The notes beneath the pieces were generated by a model. The model was not told the DNA's origin and did no database searches. It worked only from the letters and a program-made list of their open reading frames with translations. The translations under genes were made by a program, and so were the position numbers. A DNA stretch of 64,000 bases from JAJAZB01 sp964244295 (GTDB taxonomy: Bacteria > Bacteroidota > Bacteroidia > Cytophagales > Spirosomataceae): positions 1 to 64,000 of the forward strand of contig CAXTIG010000018.1 of the NCBI GenBank assembly GCA_964244295.1, given 5' to 3'. Below are positions 24,930 to 33,149 of the stretch, one piece after another. The first letter of the stretch is position 1. Every line of letters starts with the position of its first letter.

Positions 24930-27041
24930 TCAATAAAACCGCGCCCGGTTATCCACAATCTTCGCGTTCTCTTTGATGGCTTCGGTGATGTAGAAACTGG
25001 TCCGCTGGGCGGCTTGCTGCTGGGCGATGGTTTTGTACACCGTGTAATCGGCGATGGCCGGGGCGGGGGTTTGCTTCAGGGTTTGGAGGATAAACACGCC
25101 GCCTTCGCCCACGAAGGGCTTCGATGGCTTGCCGGGTTTAAGGCCGAAGGCCTTGCCCAGCGCCACCGGGTCGGCACCCGCCGAGTTGAGGATGCCGCTG
25201 GCCATCGTCACGCCGGTGGCGGTTTCGACCAACGCGCCCGCGCCGTACTTCTGGGCGATTTGCTCCAGCGTACCGCTGGCTCCTTGCAGTTTTTTCAGAA
25301 TCTGCTCGCCCTTCAGGTCGTTGCGCACTTTGGCGGTCAGTTGGTCGCTGAAATCAGCCGCTTTTACATCGTCCTTGTCGGTTTTGCCCGTCACCAGGGC
25401 CACCACGTAGCGCTCGTCGGCTTCGTACACCGGCGACACGTCGCCGAGGTCGGTTTTATCGTCGAAGGCCCAGCGGATTATATCGCGGGCATTTTGGAGC
25501 GTGTTGAGGTTGGTCGAGGTTTCCGGTACGCGCTCGGCCCGCAGGGCTACCAGCGATTTATCCTTTTTCAACGCGGCCTCGAAGGCTTCATCGGTTTTAT
25601 TTTCGGTGGCAAAGGCGTCGGCGCGGCGGTAGGCCTCGTCGCGGGTGCCTTCGCTCGGTACGATTTCTTTGGTGACGGTCGCCACTTTGTAGCTCAGGTT
25701 GCTCTTGGCGTCGGTCACTTTCACGATGTGATAACCGAATTCAGTTTCCACCAAATTGGGCAGCAAGCCGGTACCGCTGAAGCCGAAAATGGCATCCTGG
25801 AATTTCTTGACCATCTGCCCGTTGTTCTGGAAATACCCCAGGTCGCCGCCCTGCTGGGCCGTGCCGTCGGTGCCGTTGGTGGCGGCCATCGCCTCGAAGT
25901 TCGACCCGGCTTTGATTTGGGTCAGGATGCTCTGGGCGCGGGTGCGGGCGCTGGCTTTGGCCGAATCGCTCTGGTCGGCGGCGCGAATCAGGATGTGGCT
26001 GGCCCGGACGGTGTAGAGCGAATCGGTTTTGGTGCCGTCGTACTTGTAAATAATGTACTGGTTGCCTTCGCGGTAGGGGCCGTACACGCCGCCGACGTTG
26101 AAGGTTTTCACGGCGGCTTTCAGTTGCTCCGGCATCTGGGCCAGCGAGTAAATGTAGGGCAAGGGCGCGTCGGAGTTGAGCGCGGCGAAGGCCGAATCGT
26201 TGGGGGCTTTGGCCAGGTTTTTGGCCAACTCGGTCAACTGGTTTTTAAAGGCGGCGCTGTCGGTTTTGGAAGGAATCACCGGGAAAATCACGTACTGGAG
26301 GCTGCGCGTGGTCTGGCCCTTGTACTGATCGCGGTGCTTGCCGAGGTAGTCTTCGAGTTGCGCGTCTTCCACCTTCACCGTCGAATCGGGTAGGACGGCG
26401 AAGGGCACGAACAAATACTTCACGTCGGCTTTCGCCGTCTGGGCTTCGTAGTCGCGTTTGGCTTCGGCGTTGGTCACGTAGGCCGTTTGGCGCAGCAGGC
26501 TTTCGTACTTGGTGCGGAGGCGATCGCTGGCCAGGTTCTGCTCGATTTGCTCCCACTGCGCGGCCTGGGGCGTGCCCGCCTTGAGCGATTTGAGGTACTG
26601 CACCACCATGCTTTTGTCGAATTGCTTGGTGGTGGGGTTGGTGAACTGCTGCTTGATGAAGGGGTGAACGTAGTTGCCCTGCACCATATCCGCCAGTTCT
26701 TCGGGGGTCACTTTCAGGCCCAGCGCGTCAAATTCTTTCTGGTAGGCGTACTCGACGAGGAGTTGGTTCCAGGTCTGCTCGCGGAGTTGGGCGGTTTCTT
26801 CCTCGCTCGGCGCCTTGCCCGACTGCTGCTGGTAATTGGTGCGGGCTACTTCCAGGCGTTGGTTAAAATCCTGGTACATGATGGTGTTGCCCGCGATTTC
26901 TCCCAACTTCTGGCTGTTGCCGCCGAAGAGGGAATTGTTTCCGTAAAAAAAATCGCCGCCGATGATGAACAAAATCATGGCGACAGCAATGACGGCAACG
27001 GCAATTCCTGATTTTTCCCGAATGGTGGAGGTAATGGACAT
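24930..27041 (-). CDS. Peptidyl-prolyl cis-trans isomerase, PpiD/SurA-like, membrane anchored
   Basis: 703 residues. A single N-terminal membrane helix (GIAVAVIAVAMILFIIGG, ~12-29) leaves the rest in the periplasm. An SurA/PpiD-like N-terminal chaperone domain (GNTIMYQDFNQRLEVAR, EELADMVQGNYVHP) precedes a parvulin rotamase domain at ~340-445 (VRASHILIR, GGDLGYFQNNGQMVKKFQDAIF, TEFGYHIVKV), with further helical regions after it. Should assist folding of exported outer-membrane and T9SS cargo proteins. Single gene with its own terminator. Confidence 0.9.
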   Translation of the reverse strand: MSITSTIREKSGIAVAVIAVAMILFIIGGDFFYGNNSLFGGNSQKLGEIAGNTIMYQDFNQRLEVARTNYQQQSGKAPSEEETAQLREQTWNQLLVEYAYQKEFDALGLKVTPEELADMVQGNYVHPFIKQQFTNPTTKQFDKSMVVQYLKSLKAGTPQAAQWEQIEQNLASDRLRTKYESLLRQTAYVTNAEAKRDYEAQTAKADVKYLFVPFAVLPDSTVKVEDAQLEDYLGKHRDQYKGQTTRSLQYVIFPVIPSKTDSAAFKNQLTELAKNLAKAPNDSAFAALNSDAPLPYIYSLAQMPEQLKAAVKTFNVGGVYGPYREGNQYIIYKYDGTKTDSLYTVRASHILIRAADQSDSAKASARTRAQSILTQIKAGSNFEAMAATNGTDGTAQQGGDLGYFQNNGQMVKKFQDAIFGFSGTGLLPNLVETEFGYHIVKVTDAKSNLSYKVATVTKEIVPSEGTRDEAYRRADAFATENKTDEAFEAALKKDKSLVALRAERVPETSTNLNTLQNARDIIRWAFDDKTDLGDVSPVYEADERYVVALVTGKTDKDDVKAADFSDQLTAKVRNDLKGEQILKKLQGASGTLEQIAQKYGAGALVETATGVTMASGILNSAGADPVALGKAFGLKPGKPSKPFVGEGGVFILQTLKQTPAPAIADYTVYKTIAQQQAAQRTSFYITEAIKENAKIVDNRARFY

Positions 27042-27253
27042 GGTCTTTCGGTCGAAGGTCTCGGACGTGGGGTTTGGACTAACGCGTTGATTCGTAACGG
27101 CTTGGTGACGCTGAAATCCACCAACGACGCGTTGCCGGATTTTAAATGAACCGCAAAGATAAAAAGTTTTCCCGGTGGCATAGCCAGCGATCGCAGTTTT
27201 GTCCGGCTCTGGGTGGGTGAAAGCGTTGGTTTAAAGGATAGCGACGGTTTATG

Positions 27254-27405
27254 GGGTCAGCCACGATTCCCCTCCTTTTTAAGGAGGGGTGGCCGAAGGC
27301 CGGGGTGGCTGGGTAGAAGATGAAAGTACTTGGCTGGCAACCGCTCAACCACCCCGCCCCTAGGGGGCACGCCTCCTTTTTAAGGAGGGGAATCGTGGCT
27401 GACCC
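27254..27405. repeat. 34 bp inverted repeat, family F, with inner palindromes
   Basis: Arms 27254-27287 and 27372-27405 (GGGTCAGCCACGATTCCC...), each arm itself containing the palindrome CCTCCTTTTTAAGGAGG. Only one mismatch pair. It ends one base before the stop of the reductase at 27407. Related core at 50028-50057. Confidence 0.9.
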
Positions 27406-27406
27406 T

Positions 27407-28429
27407 TCAAACCTCCAGCGTCACCGCCTCCGATTCGGCGTAGCCGGTGCAGGTCAACACCCAGCCTTCGGCTAGGTCGCGGGCGGTGAGCACGTCGTTG
27501 ATGCGCAGGGCCACGCGGCCCGCCGTACACCGCGCCGCGCAGGCCGAGCAACGCCCGCCCCGGCAACTGTAGGGCAGCGGAATCCCCGCCGCCAGCGCCG
27601 CCGTGAGCAAATACTCCCCCGCCGGTACGTCGAGGACGTGGGTTTTTTCCCGAAAAAAAAGCGTAACCCGGCTGGGGGTCGAACGCGTGGGGACGGGCGG
27701 CGCAGGCGGCGCCTCGATGACAAACTGCTCCTGCCGAATCTGGTCGGCCTGAAAGCCCAGGAACAGAAGTGTGATTCGGGCCATGCGCATGAATTCCTCC
27801 GGTCCGCAGAGGTAGCCATGCGCTGTAGCCCGTGGCCCGCGAAGGTGTCGAGTCACCAAGCGTTCGAGGCGCTGGTTGTTGAGTCGCTGCCCCTCGGCGC
27901 TGCGCTGGTAAAGCACCGTGAGGCGGTCAGAATGCTGGGCAACCAGCGCGTTGATTTCGTCGAAAAAAATCGTGTTCTGAGCATCGCGGCTGGCGTAAAT
28001 CAAGGTCACCGAGCGGGCGGGTTGGGTGGTCAACACCGATTTTAGAATCGAAAAAACGGGCGTGATGCCGCTCCCGGCGGCGATGAGCAGTAAATCGTCC
28101 GTGGTTTCGTCGTCCAACACGAATCTTCCGGTGGGTGGCAAAGCCCGCAGAATATCACCCACACGCAGGCGGTCGAGCAGGTAGCGCGACACCTCGCCAT
28201 TGGTGATGCGTTTGACGGTAATCGCCAACTCCGCGTCCACGCCCGGCGCTGAACTCAGCGAATACGAACGCCGCACCTCGTGGCCTCGAAAATCGAACAG
28301 CAGGGTGAGGAATTGCCCGGCGCGGTAGGATACCGGCTGCCCGTCGGTGGGTTCAAGAAAATAGGTGACCACCTCAGGCGCTTCGGGACGGATGGCTCGA
28401 ACGCGAAGGGTTAGTATTTCTTGCTTCAT
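27407..28429 (-). CDS. Ferredoxin-NADP reductase-like flavoprotein with C-terminal [2Fe-2S] domain
   Basis: 340 residues. FNR module: FAD motif RSYSLSS (54-60), GEVSRYLLDRL, then NAD(P)-binding AGSGITPVFSILKSVL and a later CGPEEFM. From ~255 a plant-type ferredoxin domain with C-x4-C-x2-C (SCRGGRCSAC) and a fourth Cys in VLTCTGYAE, binding one [2Fe-2S] cluster. This order is that of PaaE/HmpX-type oxygenase reductases, which pass electrons from NAD(P)H to a partner oxygenase. No phenylacetate genes are adjacent, so the partner is unknown. Confidence 0.88.
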   Translation of the reverse strand: MKQEILTLRVRAIRPEAPEVVTYFLEPTDGQPVSYRAGQFLTLLFDFRGHEVRRSYSLSSAPGVDAELAITVKRITNGEVSRYLLDRLRVGDILRALPPTGRFVLDDETTDDLLLIAAGSGITPVFSILKSVLTTQPARSVTLIYASRDAQNTIFFDEINALVAQHSDRLTVLYQRSAEGQRLNNQRLERLVTRHLRGPRATAHGYLCGPEEFMRMARITLLFLGFQADQIRQEQFVIEAPPAPPVPTRSTPSRVTLFFREKTHVLDVPAGEYLLTAALAAGIPLPYSCRGGRCSACAARCTAGRVALRINDVLTARDLAEGWVLTCTGYAESEAVTLEV

Positions 28430-28468
28430 TCCGCGCGATGTCCACCTTGTTTTTACTTTTCAAGCTGG

Positions 28469-28574
28469 AACTGTCATCCCGACGAAGGAGGGATCTCGTT
28501 GGGATACCGAACACTTGACTTCGGCAAGCGTAACGGAAGGCCAGCGAGATCCCTCCTTCGTCGGGATGACAGTT
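28469..28574. repeat. Inverted-repeat element family B (34 bp arms)
   Basis: Arms 28469-28502 / 28541-28574 (CTGTCATCCCGACGAAGGAG...), one mismatch, 38 nt loop. Sister copies at 37356 and 53277. Lies between two co-directional minus-strand genes and ends 3 bp from the VOC stop. Confidence 0.9.
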
Positions 28575-28577
28575 CTC

Positions 28578-28940
28578 TCACTCCTTCCCAAACTCCGGGT
28601 TCTCAATCAACCCCAACACGTTACCAAACGGGTCTTTCACCGTCGCGACCCAGATCGGGCCGCCCACGTTTTGCGGTTCGCTGTGGGGCGTGGCCCCGAG
28701 TTGAATCAGGTTTTGCCAGGTGGTTTGCAAATCCGTCACGCCCCAGTACGTCGTCGGGGTGCCTTCGGCGGGTTGCAGGCTGGGGTCGAGGCCGAGTTCG
28801 AACCCGCCCACGTTGTAGCCCACGTAAAACGGCTCATCGAAATACGGGGCCAAGCCCAGGGCTTCGGTGTACCAGATTTTGGTAACTTCTAAATCGGGAG
28901 CGGCGTAAATGGCGGTGCGGAGGCCGAGGAAGGTGGGCAT
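28578..28940 (-). CDS. Glyoxalase/VOC superfamily protein
   Basis: 120 residues from ATG at 28940; a longer frame upstream is repeat-derived and rejected. Two beta-alpha-beta-beta-beta modules of the vicinal oxygen chelate fold: LRTAIYAAPDLEVTKIWYTEALGLAPYF and WGVTDLQTTWQNLIQLGATPH...PIWVATVKDPFGNVLGLIENP. The D-P-x-G-N ending is typical. Metal ligands are not clear enough to name a reaction; members act in aldehyde detoxification or antibiotic resistance. Standalone gene. Confidence 0.85.
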   Translation of the reverse strand: MPTFLGLRTAIYAAPDLEVTKIWYTEALGLAPYFDEPFYVGYNVGGFELGLDPSLQPAEGTPTTYWGVTDLQTTWQNLIQLGATPHSEPQNVGGPIWVATVKDPFGNVLGLIENPEFGKE

Positions 28941-29038
28941 GGAAACGGGGTTAATGCGGTCCGCCGCTGCGGTGCAAATGTGCCAATTTCTGATGTGCGA
29001 ATGGAAAGGCATCTTCATTCGCACATTGGAAAAATGTG

Positions 29039-29101
29039 CCAATGTGCGAATTTCCAATGAAAATGCATCGCCAATTCGTCCATTGGAAATTCGCACATTG
29101 G
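29039..29101. repeat. 21 bp perfect inverted repeat, AT-rich
   Basis: CCAATGTGCGAATTTCCAAT... at 29039-29059 pairs with 29081-29101. An additional direct partial copy (ATTCGCACATTGGAAA) is at 29017-29032 versus 29089-29104. The 172 bp gap between panB and the VOC gene is almost entirely made of these units. Confidence 0.85.
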
Positions 29102-29112
29102 AAATTTTCACA

Positions 29113-29931
29113 TTAGTACCCTTCTTTTTCATTCGGAAAATCCCGGTCTTTCACGTCGTCGACGTAGTGCGAGATGGCTTCCTGAATCACCGTGCCGAGT
29201 TCGGCGTAGCGGCGCAGGAACCGGGGTTTGAACTCAGTGGTCAGGCCGAGCACGTCGTGAAGGACGAGAATCTGCCCGTCGGTGTGCGGCCCGGCCCCGA
29301 TGCCGATGCTGGGGATGCGGACGGCCTCGGTGACTTGCTTGCCCAGCGCCGCCGGAATTTTTTCGATGACGTAGGCAAAACAGCCCAGTTCGGCCAGCAG
29401 GTGGGCATCGTCCAGCAGTTTCTGGGCCTCGGCTTCTTCCTTCGCCCGCACGGCGTAGGTGCCGAATTTGTAAATGCTCTGGGGCGTCAACCCGAGGTGG
29501 CCCATCACCGGAATGCCCGCGCTCAGGATTCGGACGATGCTCTCCCGGATTTCCACCCCGCCCTCCATTTTTACGGCGTGCGCCCCCGATTCTTTCATGA
29601 TTCGAATGGCCGAGCGCAGGGCTTCGCTGCTGTTGCCCTGGTAACTGCCGAAGGGCAAATCGACCACCACGAGCGCCCGCGTGGTGCCCCGCACGACGGC
29701 CTGGGCGTGGTAAATCATCTGGTCGAGGGTGATGGGCAGCGTGGTTTCGTGCCCGGCCATGACGTTGGAGGCCGAATCGCCGACCAGAATGACCTCCACC
29801 CCTGCCGCGTCGACGAGCCGGGCCAGCGAAAAGTCGTAGGCCGTCAGGCAGGCGATTTTTTCGCCCTTCGCCTTGTGTTCCTGGAGGGTGTGCGTGGTGA
29901 TGCGCTTGAGGTCGGGGTTGTGGATGGACAT
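29113..29931 (-). CDS. panB: 3-methyl-2-oxobutanoate hydroxymethyltransferase
   Basis: 272 residues from ATG at 29931. PanB motifs: LTAYDFSLARLVDAAGVEVILVGDSASNV (Mg2+ Asp), GHETTLPITLDQMIYHA, VVDLPFGSY, VKMEGG, GHLGLTPQS, IGIGAGPHTDGQILV. Adds a hydroxymethyl group from methylene-tetrahydrofolate to 2-oxoisovalerate, the first committed step of pantothenate and CoA synthesis; cytoplasmic. Length normal. Stands alone here, with no panC or panD next to it. Confidence 0.95.
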   Translation of the reverse strand: MSIHNPDLKRITTHTLQEHKAKGEKIACLTAYDFSLARLVDAAGVEVILVGDSASNVMAGHETTLPITLDQMIYHAQAVVRGTTRALVVVDLPFGSYQGNSSEALRSAIRIMKESGAHAVKMEGGVEIRESIVRILSAGIPVMGHLGLTPQSIYKFGTYAVRAKEEAEAQKLLDDAHLLAELGCFAYVIEKIPAALGKQVTEAVRIPSIGIGAGPHTDGQILVLHDVLGLTTEFKPRFLRRYAELGTVIQEAISHYVDDVKDRDFPNEKEGY

Positions 29932-30012
29932 TTTCAATTAGAAATTACGAAATCGTACATTCGGTGAAACCAATGAAAAGTAGGAATGGACGCGTCTTGC
30001 CGTTTTTGCCAT

Positions 30013-30127
30013 CCCGCTTTGTCATTCCGAGGTACGAGGAATCTCGTTGGCCTGCCAGACCCTTTGCCGATAGCCGAATGTTCGGTGCCCCAACGAGATT
30101 CCTCGTACCTCGGAATGACAAAGCGGG
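30013..30127. repeat. Inverted-repeat element family C (38 bp perfect arms)
   Basis: Arms 30013-30050 / 30090-30127 contain TTGTCATTCCGAGGTACGAG; 39 nt loop. Lies between priA (ends 30145) and panB, both on the minus strand. Confidence 0.9.
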
Positions 30128-30144
30128 GAAACAAACCGGTTGAA

Positions 30145-32664
30145 TCACCCACAATCCACATCCACCACCACGTTCACGCCCTTAAACGGCTTGTCGGTAA
30201 TGAGCGCCTCCACCTGGGCGGCGATGAAGGGTTTGATGGTTTTCAGGTTGGCGGTTCGCTCCAGTTTAATCAGAATTTCAAACAAAAACTGGTTGCGGAT
30301 GCGCTCCACCAGCGGGGTTTCGGGGCCGAGCACGCGGTCGATCGTCAGGCTTTCGGACAGTTTTGCGGCCAGCACCTCCGCCGCTTTTTTCGCCACCGAT
30401 TGCTCCTGATTTTTCACCGTCAGGCGAATCAGGCGGGTGAAGGGCGGGTAGCGGTAGGCTTCGCGCTCCTTGAGTTCTTCGGCAAAAAGCCCTTCGTAAT
30501 CGCCCAGAATTACTTTTTGCAGCAGCGGGTGCGCGGGATTGCTGGTCTGGATGAGCACCTCGCCCACCGTGGCCCGGCGGCCCGCCCGCCCGCTTACCTG
30601 GGTGAGAAGTTGGAAGGCCCGCTCGGTGGCCCGGAAGTCGGGGAAGTGAATCATTCGGTCGGCGTCGAAAATGCAGACCAGGCTGACGTGGTCGAAATCC
30701 AGGCCTTTCGAAATCATCTGGGTGCCCACCAGCAGGTCGATGTCCCGGTTTTCGACGCGCTGGATGAGTTGCTGAAAGGCGGTTTTCGAGCGGGTCGTGT
30801 CCAAATCCATCCGCGCCACGCGGGCCGTGGGAAACAGCGCCACTAATTCCTCCTCGATTTTCTCGGTGCCGTAGCCTACCGTGCGCACCCGCGCCCCGCC
30901 GCAGGCCGGGCAGGTGCGCGGCACCGGCTCGTGGTGCCCGCAGTAGTGGCAACGCAGTTCGGCCCCCTGCGAGTGGTAGGTCAGGCTCACGTCGCACTGG
31001 TGGCAGGAGCCAATCCAGTTGCAATCGTCGCATTGCAGGTAGGGCGAGTAGCCGCGCCGGTTTTGGAAAAACAGCGTTTGCTTGCCCTTTTCGAGGTTGA
31101 GCGCCACCCGGCCCAGTACTTCCTTCGCAAAATCGCCCGCCATTTCCTTCGCCTTGCGGGCGGCTTTGGTGTCGATGAGCCGGATTTCGGGCAGTTGGGC
31201 TTCGCCGAAACGCTGGCTCAGTTTCACCAACCCGTAGCGACCTTCGCTGGCGTGGTGGTAGCTTTCGATGGAAGGCGTGGCCGAACCGAGCAGCACCTTC
31301 GCGTGCTGGTGGCGGGCAATCATCAGCGCCGCGTCGCGGGCGTGGTAGCGGGGGGCGGGGTCGAATTGCTTGTACGAACTCTCGTGTTCTTCGTCGACGA
31401 TGATGAGGCCGAGGTTGTCGAAGGGCAGGAAAATGGCCGAGCGCACGCCCACCACGAATTGGTATTTTCCCGAAAGCACGCCTTTCCAAACCTCCACGCG
31501 TTCGTTGTCGGAAAACCGGGAGTGGTAAATCCCAACTTTTTCCCCGAACACCTTTTTCAACCGCGCCACAATCTGCGTGGTCAACGCGATTTCGGGCAAT
31601 AAAAACAGCACCTGCGACCCGCCCGCCAGCACCTCCTCGACGAGCCGGATGTACACCTCGGTTTTGCCGCTGCCCGTGATGCCGTGCAGCAGCACGATGT
31701 CTTTTTGGGAAAATTGGGCCATCACCTCGCGCCGGGCCGTTTCCTGGGCGGGCGTGAGGCGGACGGTCGCCAGGGCGTTCAGGGTATCGTCGGCGAAGCG
31801 GCTCACCACCAGGTCGAAGGTCTCGAAGATTTCTTTTTTGAGCAGCGTATCGAGCGAGGCGCTGGAAATGTCGCTTTTGGCAAAACCCGATTTGGCGATG
31901 CCGCGCGCGTTGGCCGCCGGGTCGCGCAGCAGGGGCACGTCGCGGAGGTACTGCGTGAGCACGGCCAGTTGCTTGGCAGTCTGGGGTTTGTCGAGTTCGG
32001 CAATCAGGCCCTTCACCATCTCCGGCTCGTCGAAGGGCGCCTTGAGCCGCACCATCCGCACGATTTTGGGCGTGTATTTTTCCCTGACTTCCTCAAACAC
32101 AATGATGGCCCGCTTGCCCACCAGCGACTTGATGAGGTGGTACACGTTGGTCACTTCGGCCAGCCGGGCGAGTTCGTCGTAGCTGAGCGAATCGTGTTTT
32201 TTCAGTTCATCCAAAATCGCCGCCTCGCGCTCGCTGAGGAGTTGGGGGTGGTCGAAATCGGGGTTGTACTGCACCTTCGACTGGCTCGAAATCTTCAGGC
32301 CCGACGGCAACGCCATGTTCATCACCTCGCCCACGCAGCAGAGGTAGTACTGGGCCATCCAGCCGAAAAGTTCGAGCTGGTAGGCCGTCACGAGCGGGGT
32401 TTCGTCAAGGAGTTCGAGGAGGTACTTGGCCTGGTAGGTCGAGGGCGGCGTGTGGTGGAGTTTGCCGACCACCGCCGTGAGCACCTTCGTTTTGCCAAAC
32501 TGCACAATCACCCGCGCCCCGACCTGAATGGCCTCGACCATGTCGCGCGGTACCCGGTAGGTAAACAGGCGCGGCACCGGCACGGGAAGCATCACGTCGG
32601 CAAACCAGGTGAGTTCTTCCTGGTACTCGAAAGGTAGCGTCAGCGTAGCGGGGGTAGATTCCAA
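30145..32664 (-). CDS. priA: Primosomal protein N' (replication restart helicase PriA)
   Basis: 839 residues if begun at TTG 32664, which keeps the conserved TWFADVMLPVPVPRLFTY; no ATG exists before ATG 32592, which would cut into this block. 3'-DNA binding domain, winged helix, then helicase with Walker A GITGSGKTEVYIRL, DEEH box (VDEEHESSYKQ), zinc-binding cysteines (CDDCNWIGSCHQC, CHYCGHH, CPACGG) and motif VI ATERAFQLLTQVSGRAGR. Reloads the replicative helicase at stalled forks. Divergent from adhesin 2. Confidence 0.95.
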   Translation of the reverse strand: MESTPATLTLPFEYQEELTWFADVMLPVPVPRLFTYRVPRDMVEAIQVGARVIVQFGKTKVLTAVVGKLHHTPPSTYQAKYLLELLDETPLVTAYQLELFGWMAQYYLCCVGEVMNMALPSGLKISSQSKVQYNPDFDHPQLLSEREAAILDELKKHDSLSYDELARLAEVTNVYHLIKSLVGKRAIIVFEEVREKYTPKIVRMVRLKAPFDEPEMVKGLIAELDKPQTAKQLAVLTQYLRDVPLLRDPAANARGIAKSGFAKSDISSASLDTLLKKEIFETFDLVVSRFADDTLNALATVRLTPAQETARREVMAQFSQKDIVLLHGITGSGKTEVYIRLVEEVLAGGSQVLFLLPEIALTTQIVARLKKVFGEKVGIYHSRFSDNERVEVWKGVLSGKYQFVVGVRSAIFLPFDNLGLIIVDEEHESSYKQFDPAPRYHARDAALMIARHQHAKVLLGSATPSIESYHHASEGRYGLVKLSQRFGEAQLPEIRLIDTKAARKAKEMAGDFAKEVLGRVALNLEKGKQTLFFQNRRGYSPYLQCDDCNWIGSCHQCDVSLTYHSQGAELRCHYCGHHEPVPRTCPACGGARVRTVGYGTEKIEEELVALFPTARVARMDLDTTRSKTAFQQLIQRVENRDIDLLVGTQMISKGLDFDHVSLVCIFDADRMIHFPDFRATERAFQLLTQVSGRAGRRATVGEVLIQTSNPAHPLLQKVILGDYEGLFAEELKEREAYRYPPFTRLIRLTVKNQEQSVAKKAAEVLAAKLSESLTIDRVLGPETPLVERIRNQFLFEILIKLERTANLKTIKPFIAAQVEALITDKPFKGVNVVVDVDCG

Positions 32665-33149
32665 AATGGGGACGAATGGGGGTCGGGTAGCCTGACAAAG
32701 TTGGGAAAGAAAAGGTTTCGGACAAGGCGTACCCGCCGGGCAAATGGGTTTCCATCGCGCCGTTTTTTTCAGCGGATTTCGGGTGCGATGAAAATTGGCC
32801 GGATTTTCGCTGGTGACGTTTCCGCACCCGTTATTTCATCGGGCACCGGCCGCTGCGTTCTGGTTTTCGTCTCCAATTTGGCGACCCTAGGCCGAACCCG
32901 TTCGACCCCTGAGAAGCGAGTGATTTACTACCGTAACGAACACTTGACGCGTTGGGTATCTTTTTGAAAATCAGAAAAATGGCATCAAATTAAAGGTGAA
33001 AGTACCGGTCAGGCCGAGGCGGAATCAGGTACCGTCGGCGGGAATCGCAAGGAAGTAAATTCCCCCAATCCGTACTGCTTTCCCCTTTCTTTTTCCTATT
33101 TTTCCCGTCAGATTCACCCGGCACAACCCATCCACCCTATCTTAATCAC
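32665..33149. other. 485 bp divergent gap between priA and adhesin 2
   Basis: I see no gene, inverted repeat or clear promoter here. It is one of the few gaps in the window without a palindromic element. Confidence 0.6.

Noticed and set aside
28941..29132. An N-terminal extension of the VOC protein.
   Set aside because: The extra 64 codons are translated from inverted and direct repeats and contain no conserved residues; ATG at 28940 starts the VOC fold directly.
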